Part shown: positions 50,137-58,671 of the stretch, piece after piece
Layout: each line of letters opens with the position of its first letter
Numbering within the stretch: position 1 is the stretch's first letter
Assembly: GCF_014648895.1 (NCBI RefSeq)
Contig: NZ_BMRZ01000009.1
Location: 186,001-250,000, forward strand
Direction: 5' to 3'
Source of the DNA: Streptomyces tanashiensis
Lineage (GTDB): Bacteria; Actinomycetota; Actinomycetes; Streptomycetales; Streptomycetaceae
DNA length: 64,000 nucleotides
The notes under the pieces: generated by a model
The model's input: the letters and a program-made list of their open reading frames with translations, nothing else
What the model was told of the DNA's origin: nothing
The model's database searches: none
Translations under genes and position numbers: made by a program

Positions 50137-50712
50137 TCAGCACGGGGCGGTGGCGAGGTGGAGGTGCCAGAGGCCGGGGCGGCCGGTGAGGGTGACGGTG
50201 GAGAGGGGGCGGACGTCGACGTTCCAGTAGGTGGCGGGCGGTGCCTTGAGGGCGTACACGAGGGCGGCGCGTACGACGGAGGGTTCGGCGACGGCGACGA
50301 TGGAGCCGTCCTCGGCGGGGCGGGTGTCGAGCCAGTTCCCTATCCGGGTGATGAAGGCGAGGAGGGGTTCGCCGCCGTGCGGGGCGGTGCGGGGGTCGCC
50401 GAGCCAGGCGTCGACGGCGGCCGGTTCGAGGGCGGCGACCTCGGCGAGGGTCAGGCCCCGCCAGCGGCCCATGTCGCAGTCGCGCAGCGCGGGCTGGGCG
50501 AGCGGCGCGTACCCGAGCGCGGTGCCGGTGGCGCGGCTGCGCGGGGTCGGGGAGCAGTAGCGCAGTTCGGCCGCGCCGAGCGGGATGAGCGCGGGCGCGG
50601 CCTGCTGCACCTCGTACCAGCCGGCCTCGTCGAGCGGCCGGTCGTCGTCGAAGCGTTCGGCGAGCAGGGAGGAGCTGCGTGCCGCCGTGACGAGCGTCAC
50701 CCGAAGACTCAT
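50137..50712 (-). CDS. Histidine-phosphatase-fold protein with lost catalytic histidines
   Basis: A 191-residue protein whose fold and segment order match the histidine phosphatase family: DRPLDEAGWYEVQQAAPALI, the middle RDCDMGRWRGLTLAEVAALE and the end region. The usual RHG catalytic motif at the N-terminus is replaced by TLVTAARSSSLL, and the second catalytic histidine (normally SHGG) by AVAEPSVVRAAL, so catalysis by the known mechanism is not expected. It may be a regulatory pseudoenzyme. The ATG at 50712 lacks a ribosome binding site; an upstream in-frame TTG exists. Confidence 0.75.
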   Translation of the reverse strand: MSLRVTLVTAARSSSLLAERFDDDRPLDEAGWYEVQQAAPALIPLGAAELRYCSPTPRSRATGTALGYAPLAQPALRDCDMGRWRGLTLAEVAALEPAAVDAWLGDPRTAPHGGEPLLAFITRIGNWLDTRPAEDGSIVAVAEPSVVRAALVYALKAPPATYWNVDVRPLSTVTLTGRPGLWHLHLATAPC

Positions 50713-50781
50713 GGCCGCGATCGTGAGGCCGGTGACTCCGCTGGTCAAGGGGTCATGTGCCGGGTCCTGAGGGGGGCGGGC

Positions 50782-51243
50782 TCACTGCTGCCCGAGAGCC
50801 ATCCACTTGTCCGGATTCTGCAGTGGCGTGAAACCCACCTTCTCGTAGACGCCGTGGGCGTCCGCGGTGGCGAGGAGGATGCGGCGCAGTCCGTACGGCG
50901 CGAGGTGGTCGCGGACGGCGGTGACGAGCGCGGTGCCGAGGCCGGTGCCGCGGGCCGGGCGGTCGACGTAGACGTCGCAGAGCCAGGCGAAGGTGGCGTA
51001 GTCGGTGACGACGCGCGCGTAGGCGCTCATCTCGCCGGTCTCGCGGTGGTAGGCGCCGAGGTTCAGCGAGCCGGCGATGGCACTGTCCTGCTTCTCCCGA
51101 GGTCGGCCGAGGGCCCAGTAGGCGTCGGTGGACAGCCAGTGGTGGACGCGGGCGGCGTCGATCCGGGCGGGGTCGGCTGAGATCTCGTACGCCCCGTGCA
51201 TGACGGGCGCGCCGGGGGTGTCGGTGGTGGTGCTGTCGCTCAT
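50782..51243 (-). CDS. GNAT N-acetyltransferase
   Basis: A 153-residue GNAT protein with the loop VDRPARGTGLGTALVTAV and the C-terminal DAHGVYEKVGFTPLQNPD. The pattern SAYARVVTDYATFAWLCDVYV is typical of small stress or antibiotic-type acetyltransferases of unknown substrate. The ATG at 51243 has GGAAG ten bases upstream. It lies 104 bases downstream of the MocR gene on the same strand and is possibly cotranscribed. Confidence 0.88.
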   Translation of the reverse strand: MSDSTTTDTPGAPVMHGAYEISADPARIDAARVHHWLSTDAYWALGRPREKQDSAIAGSLNLGAYHRETGEMSAYARVVTDYATFAWLCDVYVDRPARGTGLGTALVTAVRDHLAPYGLRRILLATADAHGVYEKVGFTPLQNPDKWMALGQQ

Positions 51244-51347
51244 GGGCGAAGGCTTCCAGGGCCGCGCGGGCTTGTCAGGCGAATTTGCCCCCGGCCAGGG
51301 ACGGGGGCCGGGCGGCGCCGGGATGCGCCGCCGCCCGGTTCCCGGGG

Positions 51348-52784
51348 TCAGGCGGTGAGCTCGTCCACCGCCGTCCGCAGCCGGCGCACGCCCTCGACGA
51401 TCTCCGTGGGGCCCGCGACACCCGCGAAACTCAGCCGGATGTGGCCGGCGGGGGGTTCGGCGCAGAAGTACGGGCGGCCGGGGGCCGCGGTGACTCCCGC
51501 GCGCAGTCCGGCGGCGAGCAGGGAGGCCTCGGGGAGGGTGTCGGGGAGGCGCAGCCAGAGCTGGTACCCGCCGGAGGGGATGTACGGAAGGGCGAGTTCG
51601 GGGAGGTGGAGGGCGAGGGCACCGGTCATGACGTCCCGGCGGCTCTTGAGCTCCTGGGAGACGGCGCGGAGGTGGCGGGGCCAGGCCGGGGAGCCGACGA
51701 GTTCGAGCGCCGCCCCCTGGAGGGGGCGGGGGACGAAGAAGCTGTCGACGACCTGGATGGCGCGGAGCCGTTCCAGGACGGGTCCGCGGGCGGCGAGGGC
51801 GCCGACGCGGAGGCTCGCCGAGGTGATCTTGGTGAGCGAGCGGACGTGGACGACGACGCCGTCGGGGTCGTCGGCGACGAGCGGTTCGGGCAGGGGCGCC
51901 GCGTCCTCGTGGACGAGGCGGCGGGCGAAGTCGTCCTCGACGACGAAGGCCCCGGCGGCGCGGGCGATGCGGATGACCTCCCGGCGCCGCTCGGGCCGCA
52001 GGGCGGTCCCGGTCGGGTTCTGGAAGAGCGGCTGGCAGACGAAGACGCGGGCGCCGGTGGCGCGGAAGGCGGCTTCGAGGAGCTCGGGGCGGACTCCGTC
52101 GGTGTCGGTGGGCACGGGGACGGGGCGGAGTCCGGCGGCGCGGGCGACGGCGAGCATGCCGGGGTAGGTGGGCGACTCGACGAGGACGGGGGTGCCGGGC
52201 GGGGCGAGGGCGCGCAGGGCGGTGCTGATCGCGGACTGGCCGCCGGCGGTGACGAGGATGTCGGCGGCGGTGACGCTGCCGCCGATCTCGCGGGCGAACC
52301 ATTCGCGCAGTTCGAGCAGGCCGTCGGTGGGGGGTCTGCCCCAGGCGCCGGGGCGGCGGCCGGCCCGGGCGAGGGCGGCGGCGAGGGCGCTCTCGGGCTG
52401 CAGGGAGGGGTGGAGGTAGCCGCCGTTGAACTCGATCACGCCGGGCGGGGGTGCGGAGAGGGTGACGAGGACGCCGGATGCGTCGACGGCACGGGGGACG
52501 AGTTCGGTGGCGGTGTCGGCACTGAGGGCGACCTCCTGCCAGGAGGTGTCGCCGGCGACCGGGGTGGGGGTGCGCGGCTCCGCGCGGAAGGCGCCGGCGC
52601 CGGGGCGGGTGACGACGAGCCCTTCGGCGGCGAGCTGGGCGAGGGCCCGGGTGACGGTGACCGGGGAGACGCGGTAGCGCTCGACGAGCGCCCGACTCGA
52701 TGGCAGTTTCCCGCCGGGAGAGTAGCGGTTCAGCTCCGCTCTCAGGGATTTCGCCAGTTCCGCGACACTGCTACGCTCATGCAT
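51348..52784 (-). CDS. MocR-type GntR/aminotransferase regulator
   Basis: A 478-residue fusion. The N-terminal ~65 residues form a GntR-type winged helix (GGKLPSSRALVERYRVSPVT). The rest is a fold-type-I PLP aminotransferase-like domain: TAGGQSAISTALRALA, CQPLFQNPTGTA, and the Schiff-base lysine in HVRSLTKITSASLRVG. MocR proteins regulate PLP, GABA, taurine or export genes by sensing an aminated ligand. The ATG at 52784 overlaps by two bases the ATG of the divergent EamA gene. TATCCT lies 14 to 9 bases upstream. The EamA exporter is the likely target. Confidence 0.92.
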   Translation of the reverse strand: MHERSSVAELAKSLRAELNRYSPGGKLPSSRALVERYRVSPVTVTRALAQLAAEGLVVTRPGAGAFRAEPRTPTPVAGDTSWQEVALSADTATELVPRAVDASGVLVTLSAPPPGVIEFNGGYLHPSLQPESALAAALARAGRRPGAWGRPPTDGLLELREWFAREIGGSVTAADILVTAGGQSAISTALRALAPPGTPVLVESPTYPGMLAVARAAGLRPVPVPTDTDGVRPELLEAAFRATGARVFVCQPLFQNPTGTALRPERRREVIRIARAAGAFVVEDDFARRLVHEDAAPLPEPLVADDPDGVVVHVRSLTKITSASLRVGALAARGPVLERLRAIQVVDSFFVPRPLQGAALELVGSPAWPRHLRAVSQELKSRRDVMTGALALHLPELALPYIPSGGYQLWLRLPDTLPEASLLAAGLRAGVTAAPGRPYFCAEPPAGHIRLSFAGVAGPTEIVEGVRRLRTAVDELTA

Positions 52785-53754
52785 GAGAACACAGGATAGC
52801 GCTACTACCCCGACCACGATAGCGGTCACCGCTACCGGATCCCTCCGGGCCGGGTCCGCCGGCGCCGCCGCCCCCGAGGGCCGTGCCGCCGCCGACCCCC
52901 GGACCCGTGGCACCCTGCTCGCCGGGCTCGGCGTGCTCTCCTTCTCCCTCACCTTCCCGTCGACCGTCTGGGGCCTGGAGAGCTTCGGCCCCTGGTCGCT
53001 GGTGGCCGTGCGTTCCACCCTCGCCGCGCTGATCGCCGGCGCCTTCCTCCTCGCGGGCCGGGTCCCGCTGCCCGAGCGTCGCCACTGGGCGGGCCTCGCG
53101 GTGGTCGCCTGCGGTGTCGTCATCGGCTTTCCGCTCCTGACCACGCTGGCCCTGCAGACCTCCACCACCTCGCACGCCGCCGTGGTCGTGGGCCTCCTGC
53201 CGCTCACCACCGCGACCCTGGCCGCCGCGCGGACCGGGCGCCGGCCGTCCCGTACCTTCTGGATCGCGGCCGTCTCCGGCGCCGTGGTGGTGCTGGGCTT
53301 CACGCTCCAGCAGAGCGGCGGCTCGTTCTCCACGGGCGACCTGTACCTCTTCGGGGCGCTGCTGGTGTGCGCGGCCGGCTACACCGAGGGCGGCCGGCTC
53401 GCCGCGCTCATGCCGGGCTGGCAGGTCATCGGCTGGGCCCTGGTCCTCTGCCTGCCGCTGATGGTGGCCGCCTCGGCCGTCGCCCTGTCGATCGAGCCGG
53501 TCCACCTCAACGCGCACGGCGTCATCGGCCTCGTCTGGGTCGCCGCCGGCTCCACCTTCTTCGGCCTGTACGTCTGGTACCGCGGCATGGCCGCGATCGG
53601 CATCCCCAAGGCCAGCCAGCTCCAGCTCGCCCAGCCGCTCCTCACCCTCTTCTGGTCGGTCTTCCTCCTGGGCGAGACGCTGCCGCTGGCCGCGCCGGTC
53701 GCCGCGGTGGCCGTCCTGGTCTGCATCGCGGTCACCCAGCGGGCGAAGAGCTGA
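52783..53754 (+). CDS. EamA/DMT-family exporter
   Basis: A 323-residue permease with ten predicted helices in two EamA repeats after a ~45-residue soluble head. It resembles the YdcZ/RhtA type that exports amino acids or metabolites; the substrate is unknown. The second repeat has GIPKASQLQLAQPLLTLFW. The ATG at 52783 is the only ATG before the first helix, TACGCT lies 11 to 6 bases upstream, and the next GTG is inside a helix. It overlaps the MocR regulator's start by two bases. Confidence 0.87.
   Translation: MRTQDSATTPTTIAVTATGSLRAGSAGAAAPEGRAAADPRTRGTLLAGLGVLSFSLTFPSTVWGLESFGPWSLVAVRSTLAALIAGAFLLAGRVPLPERRHWAGLAVVACGVVIGFPLLTTLALQTSTTSHAAVVVGLLPLTTATLAAARTGRRPSRTFWIAAVSGAVVVLGFTLQQSGGSFSTGDLYLFGALLVCAAGYTEGGRLAALMPGWQVIGWALVLCLPLMVAASAVALSIEPVHLNAHGVIGLVWVAAGSTFFGLYVWYRGMAAIGIPKASQLQLAQPLLTLFWSVFLLGETLPLAAPVAAVAVLVCIAVTQRAKS
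52797..52834. promoter_or_regulatory. Two palindromes at the MocR/EamA divergent start
   Basis: TAGCGCTA (52797-52804) is an eight-base palindrome next to the expected -10 of the regulator gene. TAGCGGT-C-ACCGCTA (52820-52834) is a perfect 7-1-7 inverted repeat. Both share the half site TAGCG. They lie at the start of the EamA coding region and upstream of the regulator gene, so they are good operator candidates. Confidence 0.6.
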
Positions 53755-53847
53755 CGCGACGAATCGGGGCGTACCGGGTCACAATGGCAGACAGAGACCC
53801 GGCGCAGTACAGGCCAGGAGAAGCCCGGTCGCGAGGAGGTCAGCCCG

Positions 53848-54051
53848 ATGCAGGCGAGCGTGGGCGACAAGCTGCTGGTACACGGCCGGACCGTCGGTCA
53901 TCACGACCGCACGGCCGAGGTCCTTCAGGTACTGGGGGAGAACGGCACTCCCCCGTACCGCGTGAAGTTCGACGACGACGGCCACGAGGCCCTGATGTCA
54001 CCGGGCCCCGACACCGTCGTACGCCATCACCCGGAGGCCGGGGCCCGCTGA
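53848..54051 (+). CDS. DUF1918 domain protein
   Basis: A 67-residue protein made of one small beta domain. Signature segments are VGDKLLVHGRTVGHHDRTAE and YRVKFDDDGHEALMSPGPDT, which fit DUF1918, a conserved actinobacterial domain of unknown function, sometimes fused to dsRBD-type proteins. The ATG at 53848 has GAGGAGG eight bases upstream. It is downstream of the EamA gene by 93 bases and ends three bases before the convergent GHL10 gene. Confidence 0.9.
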   Translation: MQASVGDKLLVHGRTVGHHDRTAEVLQVLGENGTPPYRVKFDDDGHEALMSPGPDTVVRHHPEAGAR

Positions 54052-54054
54052 GCC

Positions 54055-55305
54055 CTACCTCGGAGGACGGGCCCTGGTCGGGTAGTGATCGGCCACCACC
54101 GTGGTCATCGCCCCGATCGGGTCCGCGGCGACCTCCTTCGCGGAGAAGAAGCAGTGACCGCCGACCGAGGGGTACGAGCGGGCGAGCTCCAGATGGCGTG
54201 ACAGCTCCGCCGGGTCCTGCCAGGCCGCGGGCTGGGCGGGGTCCCCCGCCTTGTAGAGCGCCTCGCCGACGAAGAGGGCGACGCCGGTGTCCCGGACCAC
54301 CGCGTCCCACCAGGGCAGCAGCTTGGCGTAGTCGGCGACGGGCAGCCCGATGTTCCAGTAGATCTGCGGGACCACGTAGTCGATCCAGCCCTCCCGGATC
54401 CACTTCCGGGTGTCGGCGTACAGGTCGTCGTACGTCTGGACCCCGGCGCGGGTGTCCGAGCCCTCCGGGTCGGTGGCGGCGTTCCGCCAGACCCCGAAGG
54501 GGCTGATGCCGAAGGCCGTGTGCCTCCTGGTCTCCTTGATCCGGGCGGACATCTCCGAGACCAGCAGATCGGTGTTGTTCCGCCGCCAGGACGCCTTGTC
54601 CGGGAAGTCCCCGCCGTACCGCGCGTACGTCTCGTCGTCGGCGAAGACCTGCCCGGCCACCGGGTACGGATAGAAGTAGTCGTCCCAGTGCACGGCGTCG
54701 ATGTCGTAGCGGCGCAGCGCGTCCAGCATCGCGTCCTGGACGAAGCTCCGGACCTCGGGCAGCCCGGGGTCGTAGTACAGCTTCCCGCCGTAGGGCAGGA
54801 CCCACTCCGGGTGGAGCCGCGCCGGATGGCCGGCGACGAGCCGGCTCGGGTCCGTGTGATTCGCCACGCGGTACGGGTTGAACCAGGCGTGCAGTTCGAG
54901 CCCCCGGGCGTGGGCCTCGTCGACTGCCGTGCCGAGCGGGTCCCAGCCGGGGTCCCGGCCCTGTGTGCCGGTCAGGTACTGGGCCCACGGCTCGTACGGC
55001 GAGGGCCAGAGCGCGTCGGCGGTCGGCCGGACCTGCAGGACCACCGTGTTGAGGCGGCGCTCGACCGCCGTGTCCAGATGGCCGAGGAGTTCGGTGCGCT
55101 GCTCTTCGGCGGTCAGGCCGGAGCGGGAGGGCCAGTCGCGGTTGGCGACCGTCGCCAGCCACATCCCGCGGAACTCCCGCCGGCGGTGCGGCTTCCTCGG
55201 TGCCGGCCGGGCGGCACCGGCCGGCGTCGCCCCTGTCGTTCCCGTCACGGCGAGGACCGCTCCGCCGGCGCCGGCCACGAACCTTCTTCTGCCGAAAGGC
55301 CGCAC
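54055..55305 (-). CDS. Secreted GHL10-family glycoside hydrolase-like protein
   Basis: A 416-residue exported protein with a twin-arginine signal (FGRRRFVAGAGGAVLAV). The mature domain fits the GHL10 (DUF187) hydrolase family: FRGMWLATVANRDWPS, VVLQVRPTADALWPS, ELHAWFNPYRVANH, AVHWDDYFYPYP, and VVPQIYWNIG. Relatives act on peptidoglycan or cell-wall glycans. Start is GTG at 55305 with GAGGAGGGG five bases upstream. It is convergent with DUF1918 and divergent from the dehydrogenase gene. Confidence 0.9.
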   Translation of the reverse strand: MRPFGRRRFVAGAGGAVLAVTGTTGATPAGAARPAPRKPHRRREFRGMWLATVANRDWPSRSGLTAEEQRTELLGHLDTAVERRLNTVVLQVRPTADALWPSPYEPWAQYLTGTQGRDPGWDPLGTAVDEAHARGLELHAWFNPYRVANHTDPSRLVAGHPARLHPEWVLPYGGKLYYDPGLPEVRSFVQDAMLDALRRYDIDAVHWDDYFYPYPVAGQVFADDETYARYGGDFPDKASWRRNNTDLLVSEMSARIKETRRHTAFGISPFGVWRNAATDPEGSDTRAGVQTYDDLYADTRKWIREGWIDYVVPQIYWNIGLPVADYAKLLPWWDAVVRDTGVALFVGEALYKAGDPAQPAAWQDPAELSRHLELARSYPSVGGHCFFSAKEVAADPIGAMTTVVADHYPTRARPPR

Positions 55306-55465
55306 TTGTACCCCTCCTCTGTCGGATACGTCACACGCACCCGGACAGCATGCCCGCCCTGGACGATCGATCATCGGTTAATGAGCGGTAACGTCGTGGG
55401 GGTAGAGGCGGACGCACCCGGAATCACACGGGCCCCCGCCGCCGGAGAAGAGCGAAAGGCACGAG

Positions 55466-56338
55466 GTGACGGACTCCATGGCCGACATTGAGCGCGTCGG
55501 AGTGGTGGGCTGCGGCCAGATGGGCGCAGGCATCGCAGAGGTGTGTGCCCGGAGCGGGCTCGAGGTGAAGGTCGCCGAGACCACCGGCGAGGCGCTGGAG
55601 ATCGGCCGCACCCGGCTCTACAACTCGCTGAACAAGGCCGCCGAACGCGGCAAGATCAGCGAGGAGGAGCGGGACGCGACGCTCGCCCGTCTCAGCTTCA
55701 CCACCGACCTGGGCGAGTTCGCCGACCGCGACCTCGTCATCGAGGCGGTCGTCGAGAACGAGCAGGTCAAGACCGAGATCTTCCAGGTCCTCGACCAGGT
55801 GATGACCCGGCCGGACGCCATCCTGGCCTCGAACACCTCCTCCATCCCGCTGGTGAAGCTGGCCGTGGCGACCTCCCGCCCCGACCAGGTCATCGGCATC
55901 CACTTCTTCAACCCGGCCCCGGTGCAGAAGCTCGTCGAGCTGATCCCGGCCCTCACCACCTCCGAGGGCACGATCAGCCGGGCGCAGGCCTTCGCGGAGA
56001 AGGTCCTCGGCAAGCACGCGATCCGCGCCCAGGACCGCTCCGGCTTCGTGGTCAACGCGCTGCTCGTGCCGTACCTGCTCTCGGCGATCCGGATGTTCGA
56101 GTCGGGCATCGCGAGCCGCGAGGACATCGACAACGGCATGGAGTTCGGCTGCGCCCACCCGATGGGCCCGCTGAAGCTCTCCGACCTGATCGGCCTGGAC
56201 ACGATCGCGTCGATCGCCGACTCGATGTACTCCGAGTTCAAGGAGCCGCTGTACGCCGCTCCCCCGCTGCTCCAGCGCATGGTGGACGCGGGCCGGCTGG
56301 GCCGGAAGACCGGCTCGGGCTTCTACCCGTACTCCTGA
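55466..56338 (+). CDS. 3-hydroxyacyl-CoA dehydrogenase (3-hydroxybutyryl-CoA type)
   Basis: A 290-residue NAD(P)-dependent enzyme that interconverts 3-hydroxybutyryl-CoA and acetoacetyl-CoA. It has the Rossmann motif VVGCGQMGAGIAEVCARSGL, ASNTSSIPLVKLA, the catalytic segment IGIHFFNPAPVQKLVELI and RSGFVVNALLVPYL. The C-terminal GRKTGSGFYPYS is typical. The GTG at 55466 is the start, with AAAGG six bases upstream; an ATG four codons later is also possible. It is a single gene followed by a terminator. The role may be fatty-acid or butyryl-CoA metabolism. Confidence 0.93.
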   Translation: MTDSMADIERVGVVGCGQMGAGIAEVCARSGLEVKVAETTGEALEIGRTRLYNSLNKAAERGKISEEERDATLARLSFTTDLGEFADRDLVIEAVVENEQVKTEIFQVLDQVMTRPDAILASNTSSIPLVKLAVATSRPDQVIGIHFFNPAPVQKLVELIPALTTSEGTISRAQAFAEKVLGKHAIRAQDRSGFVVNALLVPYLLSAIRMFESGIASREDIDNGMEFGCAHPMGPLKLSDLIGLDTIASIADSMYSEFKEPLYAAPPLLQRMVDAGRLGRKTGSGFYPYS

Positions 56339-56397
56339 CCCGAAGCCACCCCCCAGACCCGGAGTGGCGGCGTCCGACCCCTGACGCCGTGACTCCG

Positions 56398-56439
56398 GCC
56401 GGACGGCCCGTTCCCCCGCACAGGTACGGGCCGTCCGGC
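56398..56439. terminator. Bidirectional terminator
   Basis: GCCGGACGGCCCGT and its exact complement form a 14-bp stem around a 14-base loop, between the convergent dehydrogenase and Nudix genes. Confidence 0.82.
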
Positions 56440-56456
56440 ACATCCCGCCCCGCGTC

Positions 56457-56987
56457 TCAGCCGAGGCGCAGATGGTGGAGCATCAGCAGTCCGGCGGCCA
56501 TGTTGGCGGCCGGGATCTCGCCCCGGGCGATCATGTCGGGGATCTGCTTCAGCGGGATCCAGGCCCGTCGCGAGGACTCGAAGGCGTCCTCGGGCGGTCC
56601 GGTGTAGGTGGCCCGCTCCGCCCAGTAGAGGTGGTGGCGGGCGTCCGTGAGGCCGTTCGAGGGTTCGACGGTGAGGAGATGGCGCAGCGGCCCCGGCCGC
56701 CAGCCGGTCTCCTCCTCCATCTCGCGGGCGGCGGCGGTCTCGACGTCCTCGCCGTCCTCGACGACGCCGGCGGCCAGCTCCCAGCCCCAGCTGTCGGTGA
56801 TGAAGCGGTGGCGCCAGAGCATCAGGACTTCGTCGGCCTCGTTGACGGCCGTCGCGACGGCGACCGGGCGGAGCCGGATCAGATAGTGGTCGAGGTGGCG
56901 GCCGTCGGGGAGTTCGACGTCCGCGAGGTTCACCCGGAACCAGCGGTTCTCATAGACAGAGCGTTCGCTCAGTTTCGTCCACTGCAC
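56457..56987 (-). CDS. Nudix hydrolase
   Basis: A 176-residue enzyme with an exact Nudix box, split here as GVVEDGEDVETAAAREMEEE followed by TGW, starting near residue 75 (GX5EX7REUXEEXGU). Such enzymes hydrolyse nucleoside diphosphates linked to another group; from the ADP-ribose-type spacing an ADP-sugar or similar is likely, but unproven. The GTG at 56987 is the start; GGTGG lies about nine bases upstream. It is convergent with the dehydrogenase gene across a terminator. Confidence 0.92.
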   Translation of the reverse strand: MQWTKLSERSVYENRWFRVNLADVELPDGRHLDHYLIRLRPVAVATAVNEADEVLMLWRHRFITDSWGWELAAGVVEDGEDVETAAAREMEEETGWRPGPLRHLLTVEPSNGLTDARHHLYWAERATYTGPPEDAFESSRRAWIPLKQIPDMIARGEIPAANMAAGLLMLHHLRLG

Positions 56988-57049
56988 GTTCTTGCCACCT
57001 TCCGATCGGTCGGTGCTTGTTTGGTGGCAATATCGCAGCAGTTGGCGCC

Positions 57050-58411
57050 TCACAGGGGAACGCGGAGCGCCCCGTCGATGAGTGCGGCGGCCTCCCGGGC
57101 GTCCCCGCCGCCGTTCGCGAGGAGATGCTCCCGCACCTGCGTCAGCCGGTCCCGCAGCCGCCGCGACTCCATCCCCCGCGCCCGCTCCGTCATCTCCACC
57201 GCCGTGCGCGCGGCCCGGTCGGCCTCCCCCTGGCTCAGCTCGATCCGGCACAGCATGGCGAGCCGGTGCACCCGCCCCCGGTCGTGCGAGGGCATGCCGA
57301 CCGCCGCCGAGGCGTGCTCGTGGGCCCCCGCGAGATCACCCAGATCGAGCAGGGCCTCCGACACCTGGACGTTGACGAACCCCGGCTGGACGTAACCGGT
57401 CTCGACCGGCTCCTCCCCCCGGCTGATCCGCTCCGCCGCCGCCTCTGCCCGCCGGATGCACGCCAACGTGGCCGCGCCGTCGCCCAGATGCGCGTACGCC
57501 TTCGCCTGCATCGCCGACAGATCGGCGGCGAGAGCCGGGGTGATCTGCCGCCCCGCCGCCCGCAGCGCCGCCTCCGCGAACGCCACCGCCTGCCGGTACT
57601 CCCCCATGAACAGCGACTGGTTGACCAGGAGCGCGATCACGTACGCGCCGAGCCCCCGGTCCCCGCTCGCCTTCGCCAGCCGCAGCGCCTGGTGGAAATA
57701 GCGCTGGGCGAGGCCGTGCGCGTCCGCGTCGTACGCGCAGATCCCGGCCACCGCGACGAGCCCGCCGGTCGCGCGGTGCAGCCGGCGGCCGAGGGCGTCG
57801 CTGTAGGTGCCCCGGAGCAGCGGCGCGGTCTCGGTGTTGAGGAAACCGACGATCCGGGCCCTGGTGGCGATGCCCCCGGCCCTGCGGTACATGAGCTCGT
57901 AGTGCGACCGGGCCGCGCTCAGGACGGTGATGTCGGCCGCCGAGACCGCCGTCCGGCCCGTACGGGAGACGTCCATGTCCTCCGGCGGGTTCTCCCACTC
58001 CCACACCGGCATCACCGCCGGGGTGCCGGTCACGGCCGGGGCGGCGACTATGTGCGGCCGCTGCTGCTCGTCGGAGCGCCACAGCGCGGACGCCTGCTCC
58101 ACGAACCCGGACAGCGGCGATCCGGCCGCCGGAAGGGGGCCGCCGGGCACCCCGAGACCGATGTCGTCCAGGGTCACCTGCCGGCGCAGCCGGGCGGCGA
58201 GCACCTCGCAGATCAGGTCCGGCACCTGGCCGCGCGGCCGCTGACCCTTCAACCAGCGGGCCACGGCGGTGTGTTCGTACCGCAGGGCGAGACCCCTGGC
58301 CCGGCCCGCCCGGTTCACATGGGCGGCCAGGCCGGCGTTCGAGACGCCCGCCTCGTCGAGCAGGGCGTCGAGCAAGGTGTTGGGCTGCATGGCCGCTCCG
58401 GTCGCTCGCAT
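57050..58411 (-). CDS. NsdA-like TPR transcriptional regulator
   Basis: A 453-residue regulator. Residues ~5-75 resemble a helix-turn-helix (LLDALLDEAGVSNAGLAAHV, followed by a RWLKGQRPRGQVP segment). The rest is a helical TPR-type domain with RRAGGIATRARIVGFLNTET and GLAQRYFHQALRLAKASGD. It resembles the NsdA family, known in S. coelicolor as a negative regulator of sporulation and antibiotic production; paralogues exist, so which one this is cannot be told. The ATG at 58411 has GGGGAG six bases upstream. No target is visible. Confidence 0.82.
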   Translation of the reverse strand: MRATGAAMQPNTLLDALLDEAGVSNAGLAAHVNRAGRARGLALRYEHTAVARWLKGQRPRGQVPDLICEVLAARLRRQVTLDDIGLGVPGGPLPAAGSPLSGFVEQASALWRSDEQQRPHIVAAPAVTGTPAVMPVWEWENPPEDMDVSRTGRTAVSAADITVLSAARSHYELMYRRAGGIATRARIVGFLNTETAPLLRGTYSDALGRRLHRATGGLVAVAGICAYDADAHGLAQRYFHQALRLAKASGDRGLGAYVIALLVNQSLFMGEYRQAVAFAEAALRAAGRQITPALAADLSAMQAKAYAHLGDGAATLACIRRAEAAAERISRGEEPVETGYVQPGFVNVQVSEALLDLGDLAGAHEHASAAVGMPSHDRGRVHRLAMLCRIELSQGEADRAARTAVEMTERARGMESRRLRDRLTQVREHLLANGGGDAREAAALIDGALRVPL

Positions 58412-58671
58412 GGGCCGCTCCCCCGCTCGGTGAACTCAGCGTAGCGGCGGCCGATTTCGCACGGGGTGTGAACGAAGTACCCGTTCTCCCGGTCCGCGTA
58501 CTCTGCCACGCTCGTCCCGGCCCCGGTTGACTGTGCTTCTCGCCGCAAGGCGACGACCGGGCCGCCGGCTCCCCCTCGTACAGTGCGGCCGCCCGGTCCG
58601 CGTCGCCCGCCCCGCTGATCTGCCCGACACTCCGTGGCGGGGCGGGCGGCGCCGGCCCCGGCCCCCTCCCC

